Notes under the pieces: model-generated
Database searches by the model: none
Seen by the model: the letters and a program-made list of their open reading frames with translations, nothing else
What the model was told of the DNA's origin: nothing
Shown here: positions 28,581-35,331 of the stretch, in pieces
Numbering within the stretch: position 1 is the first letter of the stretch
Layout: every line of letters begins with the position of its first letter
Source: a virus
Strand: one strand, 5' to 3'
Length of the DNA: 64,000 nt
Virus record (IMG/VR): IMGVR_UViG_3300034061_000981
Coordinates: 43,620 to 107,619 of that record
Made by a program: the position numbers and the translations under genes

Positions 28581-28581
28581 T

Positions 28582-28750
28582 GGGCCTGACCTAGATTCGA
28601 CAGGGCAACAAGTAAATTAGTGGACAGCTCGGCAAAGCAGAAGCCGTTAGGGTTGGGGGAACTCGGCCAAAGAAGCAAAAACCATAAACGCAAACGATAG
28701 CGTATATTCCTTGGCCGCTTGAGGTTAAGGTGCAGTAGGACTTACTGTAT
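28582..28750 (+). ncRNA. ssrA: tmRNA, tag-coding piece (circularly permuted two-piece tmRNA)
   Basis: Begins GGGCCTG, the 5' acceptor strand, followed by the tmRNA D-arm core CTAGATTCGACAGGG. The tag reading frame starts at the GCA resume codon at 28690 and reads ANDSVYSLAA, ending at TGA 28720-28722. This matches the usual AND....LAA proteolysis tag for ClpXP-type proteases. GCAGTA/TACTGT downstream forms a small hairpin. The 3' end is approximate; the terminator hairpin begins at 28766. With SmpB it would rescue ribosomes stalled on broken mRNAs. The permuted form is known from alphaproteobacteria, some cyanobacteria and some betaproteobacteria; the last fits the other host clues. Confidence 0.9.
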
Positions 28751-28765
28751 TAAATAAAAAACCAC

Positions 28766-28790
28766 AATAGGAGCTTCGGCTCCTATTTGT
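28766..28790 (+). terminator. Terminator of the tmRNA gene
   Basis: A 9-bp perfect stem (28766-28774 with 28779-28787) closed by a TTCG tetraloop is followed by a short T-rich tract. It lies just downstream of the tmRNA coding piece and should end that transcript. Confidence 0.75.
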
Positions 28791-28908
28791 TTGGGTATTC
28801 CCAAGTCCATGAACCATCGGGTAATACTTTTTTCCTTCTACCAGTAACAGTAGATGACAACTTACTTGCTCCTTTTTTACCAAATACTCTTACTTTTTGT
28901 GTAAACAA
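28783..28908 (-). CDS. Possible small minus-strand protein or remnant (41 aa)
   Basis: The 28783-28908 interval reads on the minus strand as a basic 41-residue peptide: KVRVFGKKGASKL, then TVTGRRKKVLPDGSWTWEYPNK. The second half looks protein-like. The only start is TTG without a ribosome site, and the stop sits inside the tmRNA terminator stem, so it may be the tail of a gene cut off by insertion of the tmRNA or porin block. Otherwise 28790-29011 holds only upstream sequence for the porin, with a TATACT at 28913 lacking a clear -35. Confidence 0.3.
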   Translation of the reverse strand: MFTQKVRVFGKKGASKLSSTVTGRRKKVLPDGSWTWEYPNK

Positions 28909-28957
28909 ATAGTATACTTTGCTACATGAACTATTTTATTGGGTTGATGTTAGCTCA

Positions 28958-28964
28958 ATAAATA
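28958..28964 (+). promoter_or_regulatory. ATAAATA late-promoter-like motif upstream of the porin gene
   Basis: ATAAATA occurs 47 bases before the porin ATG. The same heptamer precedes the late structural genes at 43067, 45165, 46862 and 48431, so late transcription of the porin is possible. A single 7-mer in AT-rich DNA is weak evidence. Confidence 0.35.
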
Positions 28965-29011
28965 TTAGTCTAACTTGTTGAGAGACAGGTTTATTTTTAA
29001 AGGAAAATCTT

Positions 29012-29893
29012 ATGAAAAAAATCGCATTAGCGACATTATTGGCCGCAACTACAATGGTTGCAACAGCACAAGTATCAATCTCTGGTAAAGTTGCTCAATT
29101 TGCAGACAGCACTAAAACTGGTGTAGTTCGCAATACTGGTATCGTAGGTGAGCCTACAAACAACATCACTATTTCTGCTACAGAAAATTTAGGTGGTGGT
29201 TTAAGAGCACGTGTTGTATTAGATACAAGCCTTGGTCCAAACACTATCAACGGCGGTGGCACACAATTGGGTGATCGTCAAGGTACAGTTGGTCTAGCCG
29301 CCAAAGTTGGATCAATTGATATTGGTCGTAACGTTCACAGTCAGTTTTTGTCAATCACTAACAACGATGTATTCGGAACTATGTATGGTTCAGTTGCCGG
29401 TGATGTACATAACTTACGTGGTCTACGTGTAAGCAATGGTGTATTCGCTACAGTTAACCCAATGAAAGGTGTAACAGTTTCTTATGACCGTACACAGGGT
29501 GCAACTGGTCAAGATGCAACTAGTTATGGTGCAGTTGGTTCATTTGCTGGTTTTACAGCAACAGCCGCACGTTTTGAACAAGGCGCTGAAGTTAGCACAG
29601 TAGTTGGTTTGAATACTAAAATTGCTGGCACACGATTGACATACACTCATAGTGATAACACAGGTGCTGTAAACAGCAAAGGTGATTTAATTGGTGCAAG
29701 TCAATCAATTGGTGCATATACTGCTAAGGCAAGTTTTGGTCGTACAAACAAAGATGTTAGAGCCTATTCTGTAGGTGTTGACTATGCTTTTAGTAAGAGA
29801 ACAGACGCGGGTATTGCATACCGTAGCGTTAATAAAGTTGGTGCATCACATGATGTAGCACAAGTTGGAGTTGGTTTAACACACCGCTTCTAA
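29012..29893 (+). CDS. Outer-membrane porin, Gram-negative (Burkholderiales-type) porin family
   Basis: 293 residues. A signal peptide MKKIALATLLAATTMVATA precedes an ATA/Q cleavage site (after A19). The mature chain opens VSISGKV, contains GGGLRARVVLD and GTVGLAAKVGSIDIGRN (the FVGL..GfGtv.lGR block of betaproteobacterial porins), alternates polar and hydrophobic residues as beta strands, and ends VGLTHRF with the terminal Phe used by the BAM complex. It is shorter than typical 350-390-residue homologues, so strands or loops are reduced. It would insert into the host outer membrane as a channel. A good ribosome site (AAAGGA) precedes the ATG. A role in receptor replacement or nutrient uptake during infection is inference. 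Confidence 0.85.
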   Translation: MKKIALATLLAATTMVATAQVSISGKVAQFADSTKTGVVRNTGIVGEPTNNITISATENLGGGLRARVVLDTSLGPNTINGGGTQLGDRQGTVGLAAKVGSIDIGRNVHSQFLSITNNDVFGTMYGSVAGDVHNLRGLRVSNGVFATVNPMKGVTVSYDRTQGATGQDATSYGAVGSFAGFTATAARFEQGAEVSTVVGLNTKIAGTRLTYTHSDNTGAVNSKGDLIGASQSIGAYTAKASFGRTNKDVRAYSVGVDYAFSKRTDAGIAYRSVNKVGASHDVAQVGVGLTHRF

Positions 29894-29910
29894 TTATTAA
29901 TTAGATAACA

Positions 29911-29937
29911 AAAGGGGCTTTAAGCCCCTTTTTTATT
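29911..29937 (+). terminator. Rho-independent terminator after the porin gene
   Basis: An 8-bp stem AAAGGGGC/GCCCCTTT (29911-29918, 29924-29931) with loop TTTAA is followed by TTTATTTT. It isolates the porin from the AhpC-AhpD operon. Confidence 0.85.
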
Positions 29938-29984
29938 TTCTGTAAAATTAGTTACCCTTTTAGTTATATAAATATGTATGAGTA

Positions 29985-29993
29985 TGTTATACT
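29985..29993 (+). promoter_or_regulatory. Extended -10 promoter (TGTTATACT) for the AhpC-AhpD operon
   Basis: TG at 29985-29986 one base before TATACT at 29988-29993 makes an extended -10 element; no good -35 lies 16-18 bases upstream. Transcription would start near 30000, giving a 24-base leader with AAGGAGAT before the ATG. Confidence 0.5.
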
Positions 29994-30023
29994 TACACAG
30001 ACTATTACACATAAGGAGATAAT

Positions 30024-30563
30024 ATGAAAACAGTTGGTGATAAATTAGAAGCATTTGTAGTAACAGGTGTTAAGCCAGGACAACCGGAAGATGCATTCTT
30101 CCCAATTACAGAAGAAAGTTTTGCAGGTAAATGGAAAGTTATCGTTTACTATCCAAAAGACTTCACATTCGTTTGCCCTACAGAAATCGTAGCGTATGAT
30201 AAATTACGTAGTGATTTTGAAGACCGTGATGCAGTATTGTTGACAGGTTCTACCGATAACGAATTCTGTAAACTAGCATGGCAAAAAGCACATCCAGACT
30301 TAGCAAAGATTAGTCATAATCAATTTGCTGACACAGCCCGTGATGAGCGTAGTTTGATTAATCAACTAGGAGTGTTCTATGCTCCGGCAGGTGCGGCACT
30401 ACGTGCAACATTTATTGTTGATCCACAGAACGTTATTCAACACATTACAGTTAATAACTTAGATGTTGGTCGTAGCCCAGAAGAAACATTGCGTGTATTA
30501 GACGCATTGCAAACTGGTGAACTATGCCCATGTTCACGTCCAATCGGCGGAGCAACATTATAA
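30024..30563 (+). CDS. ahpC: Alkyl hydroperoxide reductase C / 2-Cys peroxiredoxin
   Basis: 179 residues of the AhpC/Prx family, which reduces H2O2 and organic peroxides. The peroxidatic cysteine C51 lies in YYPKDFTFVCPTE, with TDNEFCKLAW downstream, and the resolving cysteine region is ELCPCSRP (C168, C170). The CPC end resembles the AhpC class reduced by AhpD rather than AhpF, in line with the adjacent ahpD. Strong ribosome site AAGGAGAT. The stop overlaps the AhpD start (TAATG), so the two are coupled. It probably protects infected cells or replication from oxidative stress. Peroxiredoxins are not standard T4-like genes. Confidence 0.9.
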   Translation: MKTVGDKLEAFVVTGVKPGQPEDAFFPITEESFAGKWKVIVYYPKDFTFVCPTEIVAYDKLRSDFEDRDAVLLTGSTDNEFCKLAWQKAHPDLAKISHNQFADTARDERSLINQLGVFYAPAGAALRATFIVDPQNVIQHITVNNLDVGRSPEETLRVLDALQTGELCPCSRPIGGATL

Positions 30564-31102
30564 TGCAACCAATTACAATTAACGGAGATTGGGTACAGTC
30601 CGTAAAAGACAGCATCCCGGACCACTCAAAAGATATCAGATTAAACATTGACGCTGTTATCAATCGTTCAGGTCTAGATCCAGTTGATACACATGCTATT
30701 GCCTATGTATCAGCACTTGCCGCCGGCAATGGTGGATTAGCATTTGAGATTGAACACAATGGTCCTTTGTTTATGGCAGAAGCTGAACGTGAAGCCGCAA
30801 AGACTGCCGCAAGTTTGATGGGTCAAAACAACATTTGGTATCCATTTGTTGAAATGACAGGTGACGAATCAATGAAGGGTTTACCTGCAGGATTGCGTAT
30901 GAATGCTTATGCTACTCACGGTGGTGTATCTAAGAAGAAATTTGAAATGTATTCATTAGCCGCAAGTATTATTGGCAAATGTCATTTCTGTGTAAAAGCA
31001 CATTATGATACATTAAAGAAAGAAGGAATGTCCACACAAGAGTTAATGGCAATTGGTCGCATCGCGGCTGTTGTTAACTCTATTGGTAAGATTGCTATTT
31101 GA
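30563..31102 (+). CDS. ahpD: AhpD-like alkylhydroperoxidase
   Basis: 179 residues from the ATG overlapping the AhpC stop. The helical AhpD/CMD fold is recognisable by the C-terminal redox motif KCHFCVKAHYDTL, with CxxC at C140-C143 and H147, and by helices rich in Ala around AGNGGLAFEIEH. In bacteria AhpD passes electrons, via lipoamide or similar dithiols, to AhpC. Here it should recycle the AhpC encoded just upstream. The TGA stop is followed directly by the TTGACA of the next promoter. Confidence 0.85.
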   Translation: MQPITINGDWVQSVKDSIPDHSKDIRLNIDAVINRSGLDPVDTHAIAYVSALAAGNGGLAFEIEHNGPLFMAEAEREAAKTAASLMGQNNIWYPFVEMTGDESMKGLPAGLRMNAYATHGGVSKKKFEMYSLAASIIGKCHFCVKAHYDTLKKEGMSTQELMAIGRIAAVVNSIGKIAI

Positions 31103-31131
31103 TTGACATAAATGCCTAACTATGTTATACT
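31103..31131 (+). promoter_or_regulatory. Sigma70-like promoter predicting a leaderless mRNA
   Basis: TTGACA (31103-31108), 17 bases, TATACT (31126-31131) with TG in the extended position. The next ATG is exactly six bases after the -10, so transcription should start on the A of the ATG. Confidence 0.75.
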
Positions 31132-31137
31132 GTAAGT

Positions 31138-31392
31138 ATGAAAATAGAACGTGCAATCGATTGGGATCAAGTTAGTATTGAATTGTCAAAACAAATGGTC
31201 GGGATTGGATACAATCCCGACCTAGTTCGTATGCATTTAAACATTGGTAAAATGGTTACTGAATTAAGCAAACTTGAAGTTAATTTGCGTAGAACGGGCA
31301 AATACAATATGCTTGATGATAGAGTAGCCGAAATAAACAATGCAATCAATCACTTAGAGAAGCTAGTATTAATGGCTAATCTGATGAAGTGA
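31138..31392 (+). CDS. Small protein, unknown (84 aa), predicted leaderless
   Basis: No family recognised. The 84 residues are mostly amphipathic helix, with a Leu/Ile heptad-like pattern between about 35 and 80 (MHLNIGKMVTELSKLEVNL, INNAINHLEKLVLMANLMK), suggesting a small helical dimer. It has no ribosome site; its promoter lies six bases before the ATG. It is the first of a series of small genes, each with its own promoter. Confidence 0.6.
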   Translation: MKIERAIDWDQVSIELSKQMVGIGYNPDLVRMHLNIGKMVTELSKLEVNLRRTGKYNMLDDRVAEINNAINHLEKLVLMANLMK

Positions 31393-31395
31393 AAT

Positions 31396-31424
31396 TTGAC
31401 AATAAATCAATTTGGTACTATAAT
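31396..31424 (+). promoter_or_regulatory. Sigma70-like promoter (TTGACAATAAAT type)
   Basis: TTGACA 31396-31401, 17-base spacer starting ATAAAT, TATAAT 31419-31424. It serves the gene at 31453. Confidence 0.8.
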
Positions 31425-31452
31425 AGTCTCTCACTTTACTAAAGGACCTATT

Positions 31453-31749
31453 ATGAAGATAGCAAATTATGTATTGAAGTATACAAAATCAGTCGATGGA
31501 CCACTAATGATCCCTAAGAAAAAGATTGATAGCACAATGAAATGGGTAGAGTACAGTTTAGACATTGTAGATATGCAGAAAATGCTTATGGGTACACGTG
31601 ATCTAAAAGACAAGTATCAATTAATGGACCTACTAGAAATTGCAGAGCGTAAGAAAAAATGGCACTATCGTCAAGAAAACTTTGATGTGAGTCGGGCCAG
31701 TACTCTCTTGCAAGCTATGCTCAGTCGAGCTTACAAGAGTATTGCTTAA
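31453..31749 (+). CDS. Small basic protein, unknown (98 aa)
   Basis: The ATG at 31453 is chosen because AAAGGA (31441-31446) sits in front of it and the promoter at 31396-31424 would be inside any longer frame. The product is basic (PKKKIDSTMKW, ERKKKWHYRQE) and helical, without recognisable domains. The stop is followed at once by the next TTGACAATAAAT promoter, giving a gene-plus-promoter cassette. Confidence 0.6.
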   Translation: MKIANYVLKYTKSVDGPLMIPKKKIDSTMKWVEYSLDIVDMQKMLMGTRDLKDKYQLMDLLEIAERKKKWHYRQENFDVSRASTLLQAMLSRAYKSIA

Positions 31750-31751
31750 AT

Positions 31752-31780
31752 TTGACAATAAATGGACCCTGTGCTATAAT
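31752..31780 (+). promoter_or_regulatory. Sigma70-like promoter, cassette type
   Basis: TTGACA 31752-31757, 17-base spacer, TATAAT 31775-31780 with TGC extended -10. The surrounding ~43 bases, including the downstream ACTTGTATTGA, recur nearly unchanged at 55687 and 56128. Confidence 0.85.
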
Positions 31781-31806
31781 ACTTGTATTGAATTAATTAA
31801 AGGTTA

Positions 31807-32220
31807 ATGATGGAATACAAAGTTGAGGGCAGTCGCCGCAACAAAAAATTCGTTGAAGCAATATTGCCCTCAATGATATCTCAATTAAAACTTGAAAACT
31901 GCACAAAGGCAGTTGTAATTCGTATTGCCGATGAGTGTGAAGGCAATCAAGGTATTACTGTAGATTTATCTGAACTTACAGGATGCTATATGGTTGTCAT
32001 CAAACCAACTCGCAAACTCAAAGATATTGGATTGACACTTGCCCACGAAATGGTCCACGTCAAACAATTAGCAAAGGGTATTCTTAAAAATAAACGAAAC
32101 GGAGTGAACATTTGGGCAGGTAAAGCATACAGTAAAAAGACCGCATACTTAGACATGCCTTGGGAGATTGAAGCATTCTCAAAACAAGAATTAATTCTAC
32201 GCCGGGCATTTGAAGAATAA
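31807..32220 (+). CDS. SprT-like zinc metallopeptidase-like protein
   Basis: 137 residues (136 if the second of two adjacent ATGs is used). The zinc motif is LTLAHEMVHVKQLAKG (HExxH), followed about 35 residues later by MPWEIEAFSKQ, whose Glu is well placed as the third ligand. This fits small SprT/minimal gluzincin phage peptidases. The short basic stretch KNKRNGVNIWAGK between them is typical of the active-site flap region. A target is unknown; processing of a phage or host protein is likely. It has its own strong promoter and an AAAGG ribosome site. Confidence 0.65.
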   Translation: MMEYKVEGSRRNKKFVEAILPSMISQLKLENCTKAVVIRIADECEGNQGITVDLSELTGCYMVVIKPTRKLKDIGLTLAHEMVHVKQLAKGILKNKRNGVNIWAGKAYSKKTAYLDMPWEIEAFSKQELILRRAFEE

Positions 32221-32228
32221 CATAGCAC

Positions 32229-32257
32229 TTGACAATAAATCAAGTTTCATATATACT
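32229..32257 (+). promoter_or_regulatory. Sigma70-like promoter (TTGACAATAAAT type)
   Basis: TTGACA 32229-32234, 17 bases, TATACT 32252-32257. It drives the MoxR-type ATPase gene, which has a 5' leader with AAAGGAGA. Confidence 0.75.
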
Positions 32258-32296
32258 AACATCTGTTTCTAAACAAGCCATTTCAAAGGAGATATT

Positions 32297-33400
32297 ATGG
32301 CATCGCAAATTTCTGACAATCTGACAATCACTAGCGTACAAACTCGCAAAGCATTGTTGACAGCTTTTAAAGTAAAACGTCCCGTATTCTTGTGGGGACC
32401 TCCCGGTATCGGCAAAAGTGAAGTTGTTGCCGAAGTTACTGAAGAACTCGGTGGCCATATGATTGACTTGCGTATGGCACAAATGGAACCTACAGATATT
32501 CGTGGTATCCCATACTTCAATAAAGATATTGCTAAGATGGATTGGGCGGCACCTGTTGACTTGCCCGATGAAGAACTTGCAAGCAAGTACCCAATTGTTG
32601 TTCTATTCTTAGATGAGATGAACAGTGCATCACCTGCAGTACAGGCAGCTGGCTATCAGTTGATTTTGAATCGCCGTGTAGGTAAATATGTATTGCCCGA
32701 TAATGTTGTTATCGTTGCGGCAGGTAATCGTGATAGTGACAAAGGTGTTACATATCGTATGCCGATGCCCCTCGCTAATCGTTTCTTGCACTTAGAAATG
32801 CGAGCCGACTTTACGTCATGGCAGAACTGGGCTGTTGACAAAGGTATTCACAAAGACGTTGTGGGTTACTTGTCATTCGCTAAACAAGATTTGTACGAAT
32901 TTGATAGCAAATCTAGTTCACGTGCGTTTGCTACTCCTCGTAGCTGGTGCTTTGTGTCTGACTTGTTGAATGATGAAGATAACATTGATACTGATACAAT
33001 GTTCAACTTGGTGTCAGGTGCAGTTGGTGAAGGTCTTGCTGTTAAGTTTATGGCACATCGTAAGATTGCAGGTAAGATGCCCGCACCAAGCGAAATTCTT
33101 TCAGGTAAAGTGAAAGACTTGTCTGTGAAAGAAATTTCGGCAATGTACTCATTGACAATTTCTATGTGCTATGAATTGCGTGATGCACTTGAAGCTAAGA
33201 AAGTTGATAGCAAGAAGTTCCACGAAATGGCTGACAATTTCTTTAGCTACATTATGACTAACTTTGAGACTGAATTGGTTGTGATGGGTGCTAAGATTGC
33301 ACTTAAGACATACAAGTTGCCGATCGAGCCGAGTCAGTTGAAGCACTTTGATGACTTCCACAAGAAATACGGCAAGTACATTGTTGAAGCAGGTAACTAA
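32297..33400 (+). CDS. MoxR-type AAA+ ATPase
   Basis: 367 residues. Walker A is WGPPGIGKSE (34-41), Walker B is VVLFLDEMNSA (101-109), sensor 1 is VVIVAAGNRDSD, and PMPLANRFLHLEM is the arginine-finger/box VII region. MoxR ATPases work as chaperones or metal-insertion motors with VWA-domain partners. Such a partner is encoded at 34049, two small genes downstream, so the two probably act together. Cytoplasmic. It is preceded by its own promoter and AAAGGAGATATT, and followed by a terminator-like hairpin. Confidence 0.8.
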   Translation: MASQISDNLTITSVQTRKALLTAFKVKRPVFLWGPPGIGKSEVVAEVTEELGGHMIDLRMAQMEPTDIRGIPYFNKDIAKMDWAAPVDLPDEELASKYPIVVLFLDEMNSASPAVQAAGYQLILNRRVGKYVLPDNVVIVAAGNRDSDKGVTYRMPMPLANRFLHLEMRADFTSWQNWAVDKGIHKDVVGYLSFAKQDLYEFDSKSSSRAFATPRSWCFVSDLLNDEDNIDTDTMFNLVSGAVGEGLAVKFMAHRKIAGKMPAPSEILSGKVKDLSVKEISAMYSLTISMCYELRDALEAKKVDSKKFHEMADNFFSYIMTNFETELVVMGAKIALKTYKLPIEPSQLKHFDDFHKKYGKYIVEAGN

Positions 33401-33403
33401 ACA

Positions 33404-33428
33404 GAGGGGTGCTAGTCACCCTTCTTTT
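33404..33428 (+). terminator. Terminator-like hairpin after the MoxR gene
   Basis: GAGGGGTG/CACCCTTC (33404-33411, 33417-33424, with one G-T pair) and a 5-base loop, followed by TTTT. Confidence 0.6.
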
Positions 33429-33442
33429 AACTAAGGATTATT

Positions 33443-33595
33443 ATGACAGGTAAGAAATATTTTTACGCATTGGGTCAACGTGCTAGAGCAAAAGGAATGA
33501 CCAAGGACCAAGGTATGGCCTTCTATTCTATTGAATCGGCACACGATTATGCCCGAATTGCGTTTGACGCAGGATATCGTGGATTGTCACATTGA
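33443..33595 (+). CDS. Small protein, unknown (50 aa)
   Basis: ATG at 33443 with an AAGGA ribosome site seven bases upstream. The 50 residues (MTGKKYFYALGQRARAKGMT..., ending YARIAFDAGYRGLSH) form no family I know but look like a folded alpha-helical miniprotein. The TGA stop is part of the TTGACA -35 box of the next promoter. It lies between the MoxR and VWA genes. Confidence 0.6.
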   Translation: MTGKKYFYALGQRARAKGMTKDQGMAFYSIESAHDYARIAFDAGYRGLSH

Positions 33596-33620
33596 CAATA
33601 AATATAAGGTCTGCTATAAT
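33592..33620 (+). promoter_or_regulatory. Sigma70-like promoter overlapping a stop codon
   Basis: TTGACA 33592-33597 shares its TGA with the stop of the upstream gene; 17 bases later is TATAAT 33615-33620 with extended TGC. Confidence 0.8.
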
Positions 33621-33650
33621 ACATTTTTTACATTTACAAAGGGACATATA

Positions 33651-34004
33651 ATGCAATTGACTTTTAGAGCATATCGTGGTAAAACAATTCTCAAAATGAT
33701 TGAAAATCTTCTCAAAGAAGGTAATGTTATTCGTGCTCCCGAATATGGTAATGTAGTAGATGGAATTCACGGCGGTTCACCTGAAGGTATTAAGATTGAC
33801 CCTCCTGCTAATATTCGTGGTATTGGTATGGATAGACTAGCAGGTTCTTGTGGCTATAAAACTTCTTTTACTAAGAAGCAACAAGAAAAAATTGTATTGA
33901 TTCATTTAGGTACAAAATACTTTGAATTGTATAGTGATGAAAAAGAACTCAATAAAGCATCATTCCCTAGTGAGGCTTGTGAATTTATTGCAGTTGACAA
34001 TTAA
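33651..34004 (+). CDS. Small protein, unknown (117 aa)
   Basis: Start at ATG 33651, after AAAGGGA and downstream of the promoter at 33592-33620. A longer in-frame reading would run back through that promoter. The product begins MQLTFRAYRGKTILKMIENLL and contains GNVVDGIHGGSPEGIKIDPP and IRGIGMDRLAGSCGYKT. I recognise no family; Gly-rich turns suggest a compact alpha/beta fold. Its last codons (GTT GAC AAT TAA) contain the -35 of the promoter for the VWA gene. Confidence 0.6.
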   Translation: MQLTFRAYRGKTILKMIENLLKEGNVIRAPEYGNVVDGIHGGSPEGIKIDPPANIRGIGMDRLAGSCGYKTSFTKKQQEKIVLIHLGTKYFELYSDEKELNKASFPSEACEFIAVDN

Positions 34005-34022
34005 TACAATCTCTGTTACAAT
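33994..34022 (+). promoter_or_regulatory. Sigma70-like promoter inside the end of the upstream gene
   Basis: TTGACA 33994-33999 within the last sense codons, 17 bases, TACAAT 34017-34022 with extended TGT. Serves the VWA/metallopeptidase gene. Confidence 0.75.
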
Positions 34023-34048
34023 AGACGCATAAACAATAAAGGACTATT

Positions 34049-35329
34049 ATGAGTGAAGTACTAAATCCCACTAAGCGAACACGTAGTAAGAAGTATGAGA
34101 ATCTTATCGGACCTACTGATAAGAAAGTTGACTTTGACGCACGTGAACGTTTGGTAACAGCACGTATTGGTTTGCTACTACGTCATTCATTCTTTGGTAA
34201 TCTTGCTACACGTTTGCAGTTGATTAATGCTGATGAATGGTGTGGCACAGCGGCAACTGATGGTCAGAAGTTTTATTACAATAGCCGCTTCATTATGATG
34301 TTGAAGCCCAAAGAAGTTGAATTTTTAGTAGCACATGAAGTGTTACACGTTGTATACGATCATATGGGTCGTAGAGATCACCGTGACCCGCAAATCTGGA
34401 ATATTGCTGATGACTATGCAGTTAACGCAGACTTGAAACGTCACAAAGTTGGTCAATTTATTACATCAGTACCTTGCTTGTATGAGCAAAAGTATGATGG
34501 CAAAGCCGCTGAAGTTATCTATGATGACTTGATGAAGAACGTACAAAAGATTGATATCAATGACCTTATTGATCAATTGCTTGACGATCACATGGATGGT
34601 GATGGTGAAGATGGTGAGAGTGATAGTGATGGTAACAAGCAAGGTAAAGGTAAAGGTCGCCCTAAATTGTCTGATGAAGAAAAAGAACGTATTCGTCAGG
34701 AAGTTAAGCAAGCAATTATCAATGCCGCACAAAGTGCAGAAGCAGGTCAATTGCCACTTGGTGTTGAACGATTGATTAAGCAAGCAACTAACCCAGTCAT
34801 GCCCTGGCGTGAACTGATTCAAACTAACTTGACTAGTGCTATTCGTACAGATTATAGTTGGATGCGCCCTTCTCGTAGAGGCTGGCACATGGATGCAATC
34901 ATGCCCGGCATGACACCGGGAGAAGAGATTGATGTTGTTGTTTCTATTGATATGAGTGGTTCTATCAGCAACAAACAAGCACAACAATTCTTAGGTGAGA
35001 TTGGTGGCATGATGGATTCGTTCGATGGCTACAAGGTCCATGTATTCTGTTTTGATACTGACACATATAACCCACAAGACTTTTCTAGTGAGAATATGGA
35101 ATCTATTGAAGAATATCAGCCAATGGGCGGTGGTGGTACTGACTTTGATTGTATCTTTACATACTTGAAAGAGAACGCTATCGATCCGAAACGATTGATT
35201 GTATTCACTGATGGATATCCCTGTGGTTCATGGGGTGACCCTGACTATTGTGATACTACTTGGATCATTCATGGTGACCCTAATCCGAATCCCCCATTCG
35301 GTACATATGCGATATATGATGAGAAATGA
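34049..35329 (+). CDS. Metallopeptidase-like plus VWA-domain protein (DUF2201-like), MoxR partner
   Basis: 426 residues in two parts. The N-terminal part has EFLVAHEVLHVVYDHMGRR (HExxH) and DDYAVNADLKR, the zinc site of predicted VWA-associated metallopeptidases. A charged linker (GDGEDGESDSDGNKQGKGKG) follows. The C-terminal part is VWA-like, with VVSIDMSGSIS (the DxSxS MIDAS site) and a second metal-binding region GGGGTDFD. The usual partner is a MoxR AAA+ ATPase, present at 32297. A role in remodelling or activating a protein complex is inferred from that pairing; no specific target can be named. Confidence 0.7.
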   Translation: MSEVLNPTKRTRSKKYENLIGPTDKKVDFDARERLVTARIGLLLRHSFFGNLATRLQLINADEWCGTAATDGQKFYYNSRFIMMLKPKEVEFLVAHEVLHVVYDHMGRRDHRDPQIWNIADDYAVNADLKRHKVGQFITSVPCLYEQKYDGKAAEVIYDDLMKNVQKIDINDLIDQLLDDHMDGDGEDGESDSDGNKQGKGKGRPKLSDEEKERIRQEVKQAIINAAQSAEAGQLPLGVERLIKQATNPVMPWRELIQTNLTSAIRTDYSWMRPSRRGWHMDAIMPGMTPGEEIDVVVSIDMSGSISNKQAQQFLGEIGGMMDSFDGYKVHVFCFDTDTYNPQDFSSENMESIEEYQPMGGGGTDFDCIFTYLKENAIDPKRLIVFTDGYPCGSWGDPDYCDTTWIIHGDPNPNPPFGTYAIYDEK

Positions 35330-35331
35330 TT

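Noticed and set aside
29012-31102. Bacterial contamination or chimeric join at porin-AhpC-AhpD
   Set aside because: Genes are flanked on both sides by phage genes, share AT-rich composition and phage-style promoters, and the AhpD stop abuts a phage promoter. Still, only read mapping could exclude a chimera.
33531-33650. N-terminal extension of the 117-aa protein
   Set aside because: It would include another small gene in a different frame and a perfect promoter; the ATG at 33651 has its own ribosome site.
34466-34987. A 173-codon minus-strand ORF opposite the VWA gene
   Set aside because: It lies wholly within a well-supported gene, with Thr/Ile/Phe runs opposite the Asp/Gly/Lys-rich linker; an antisense artefact.
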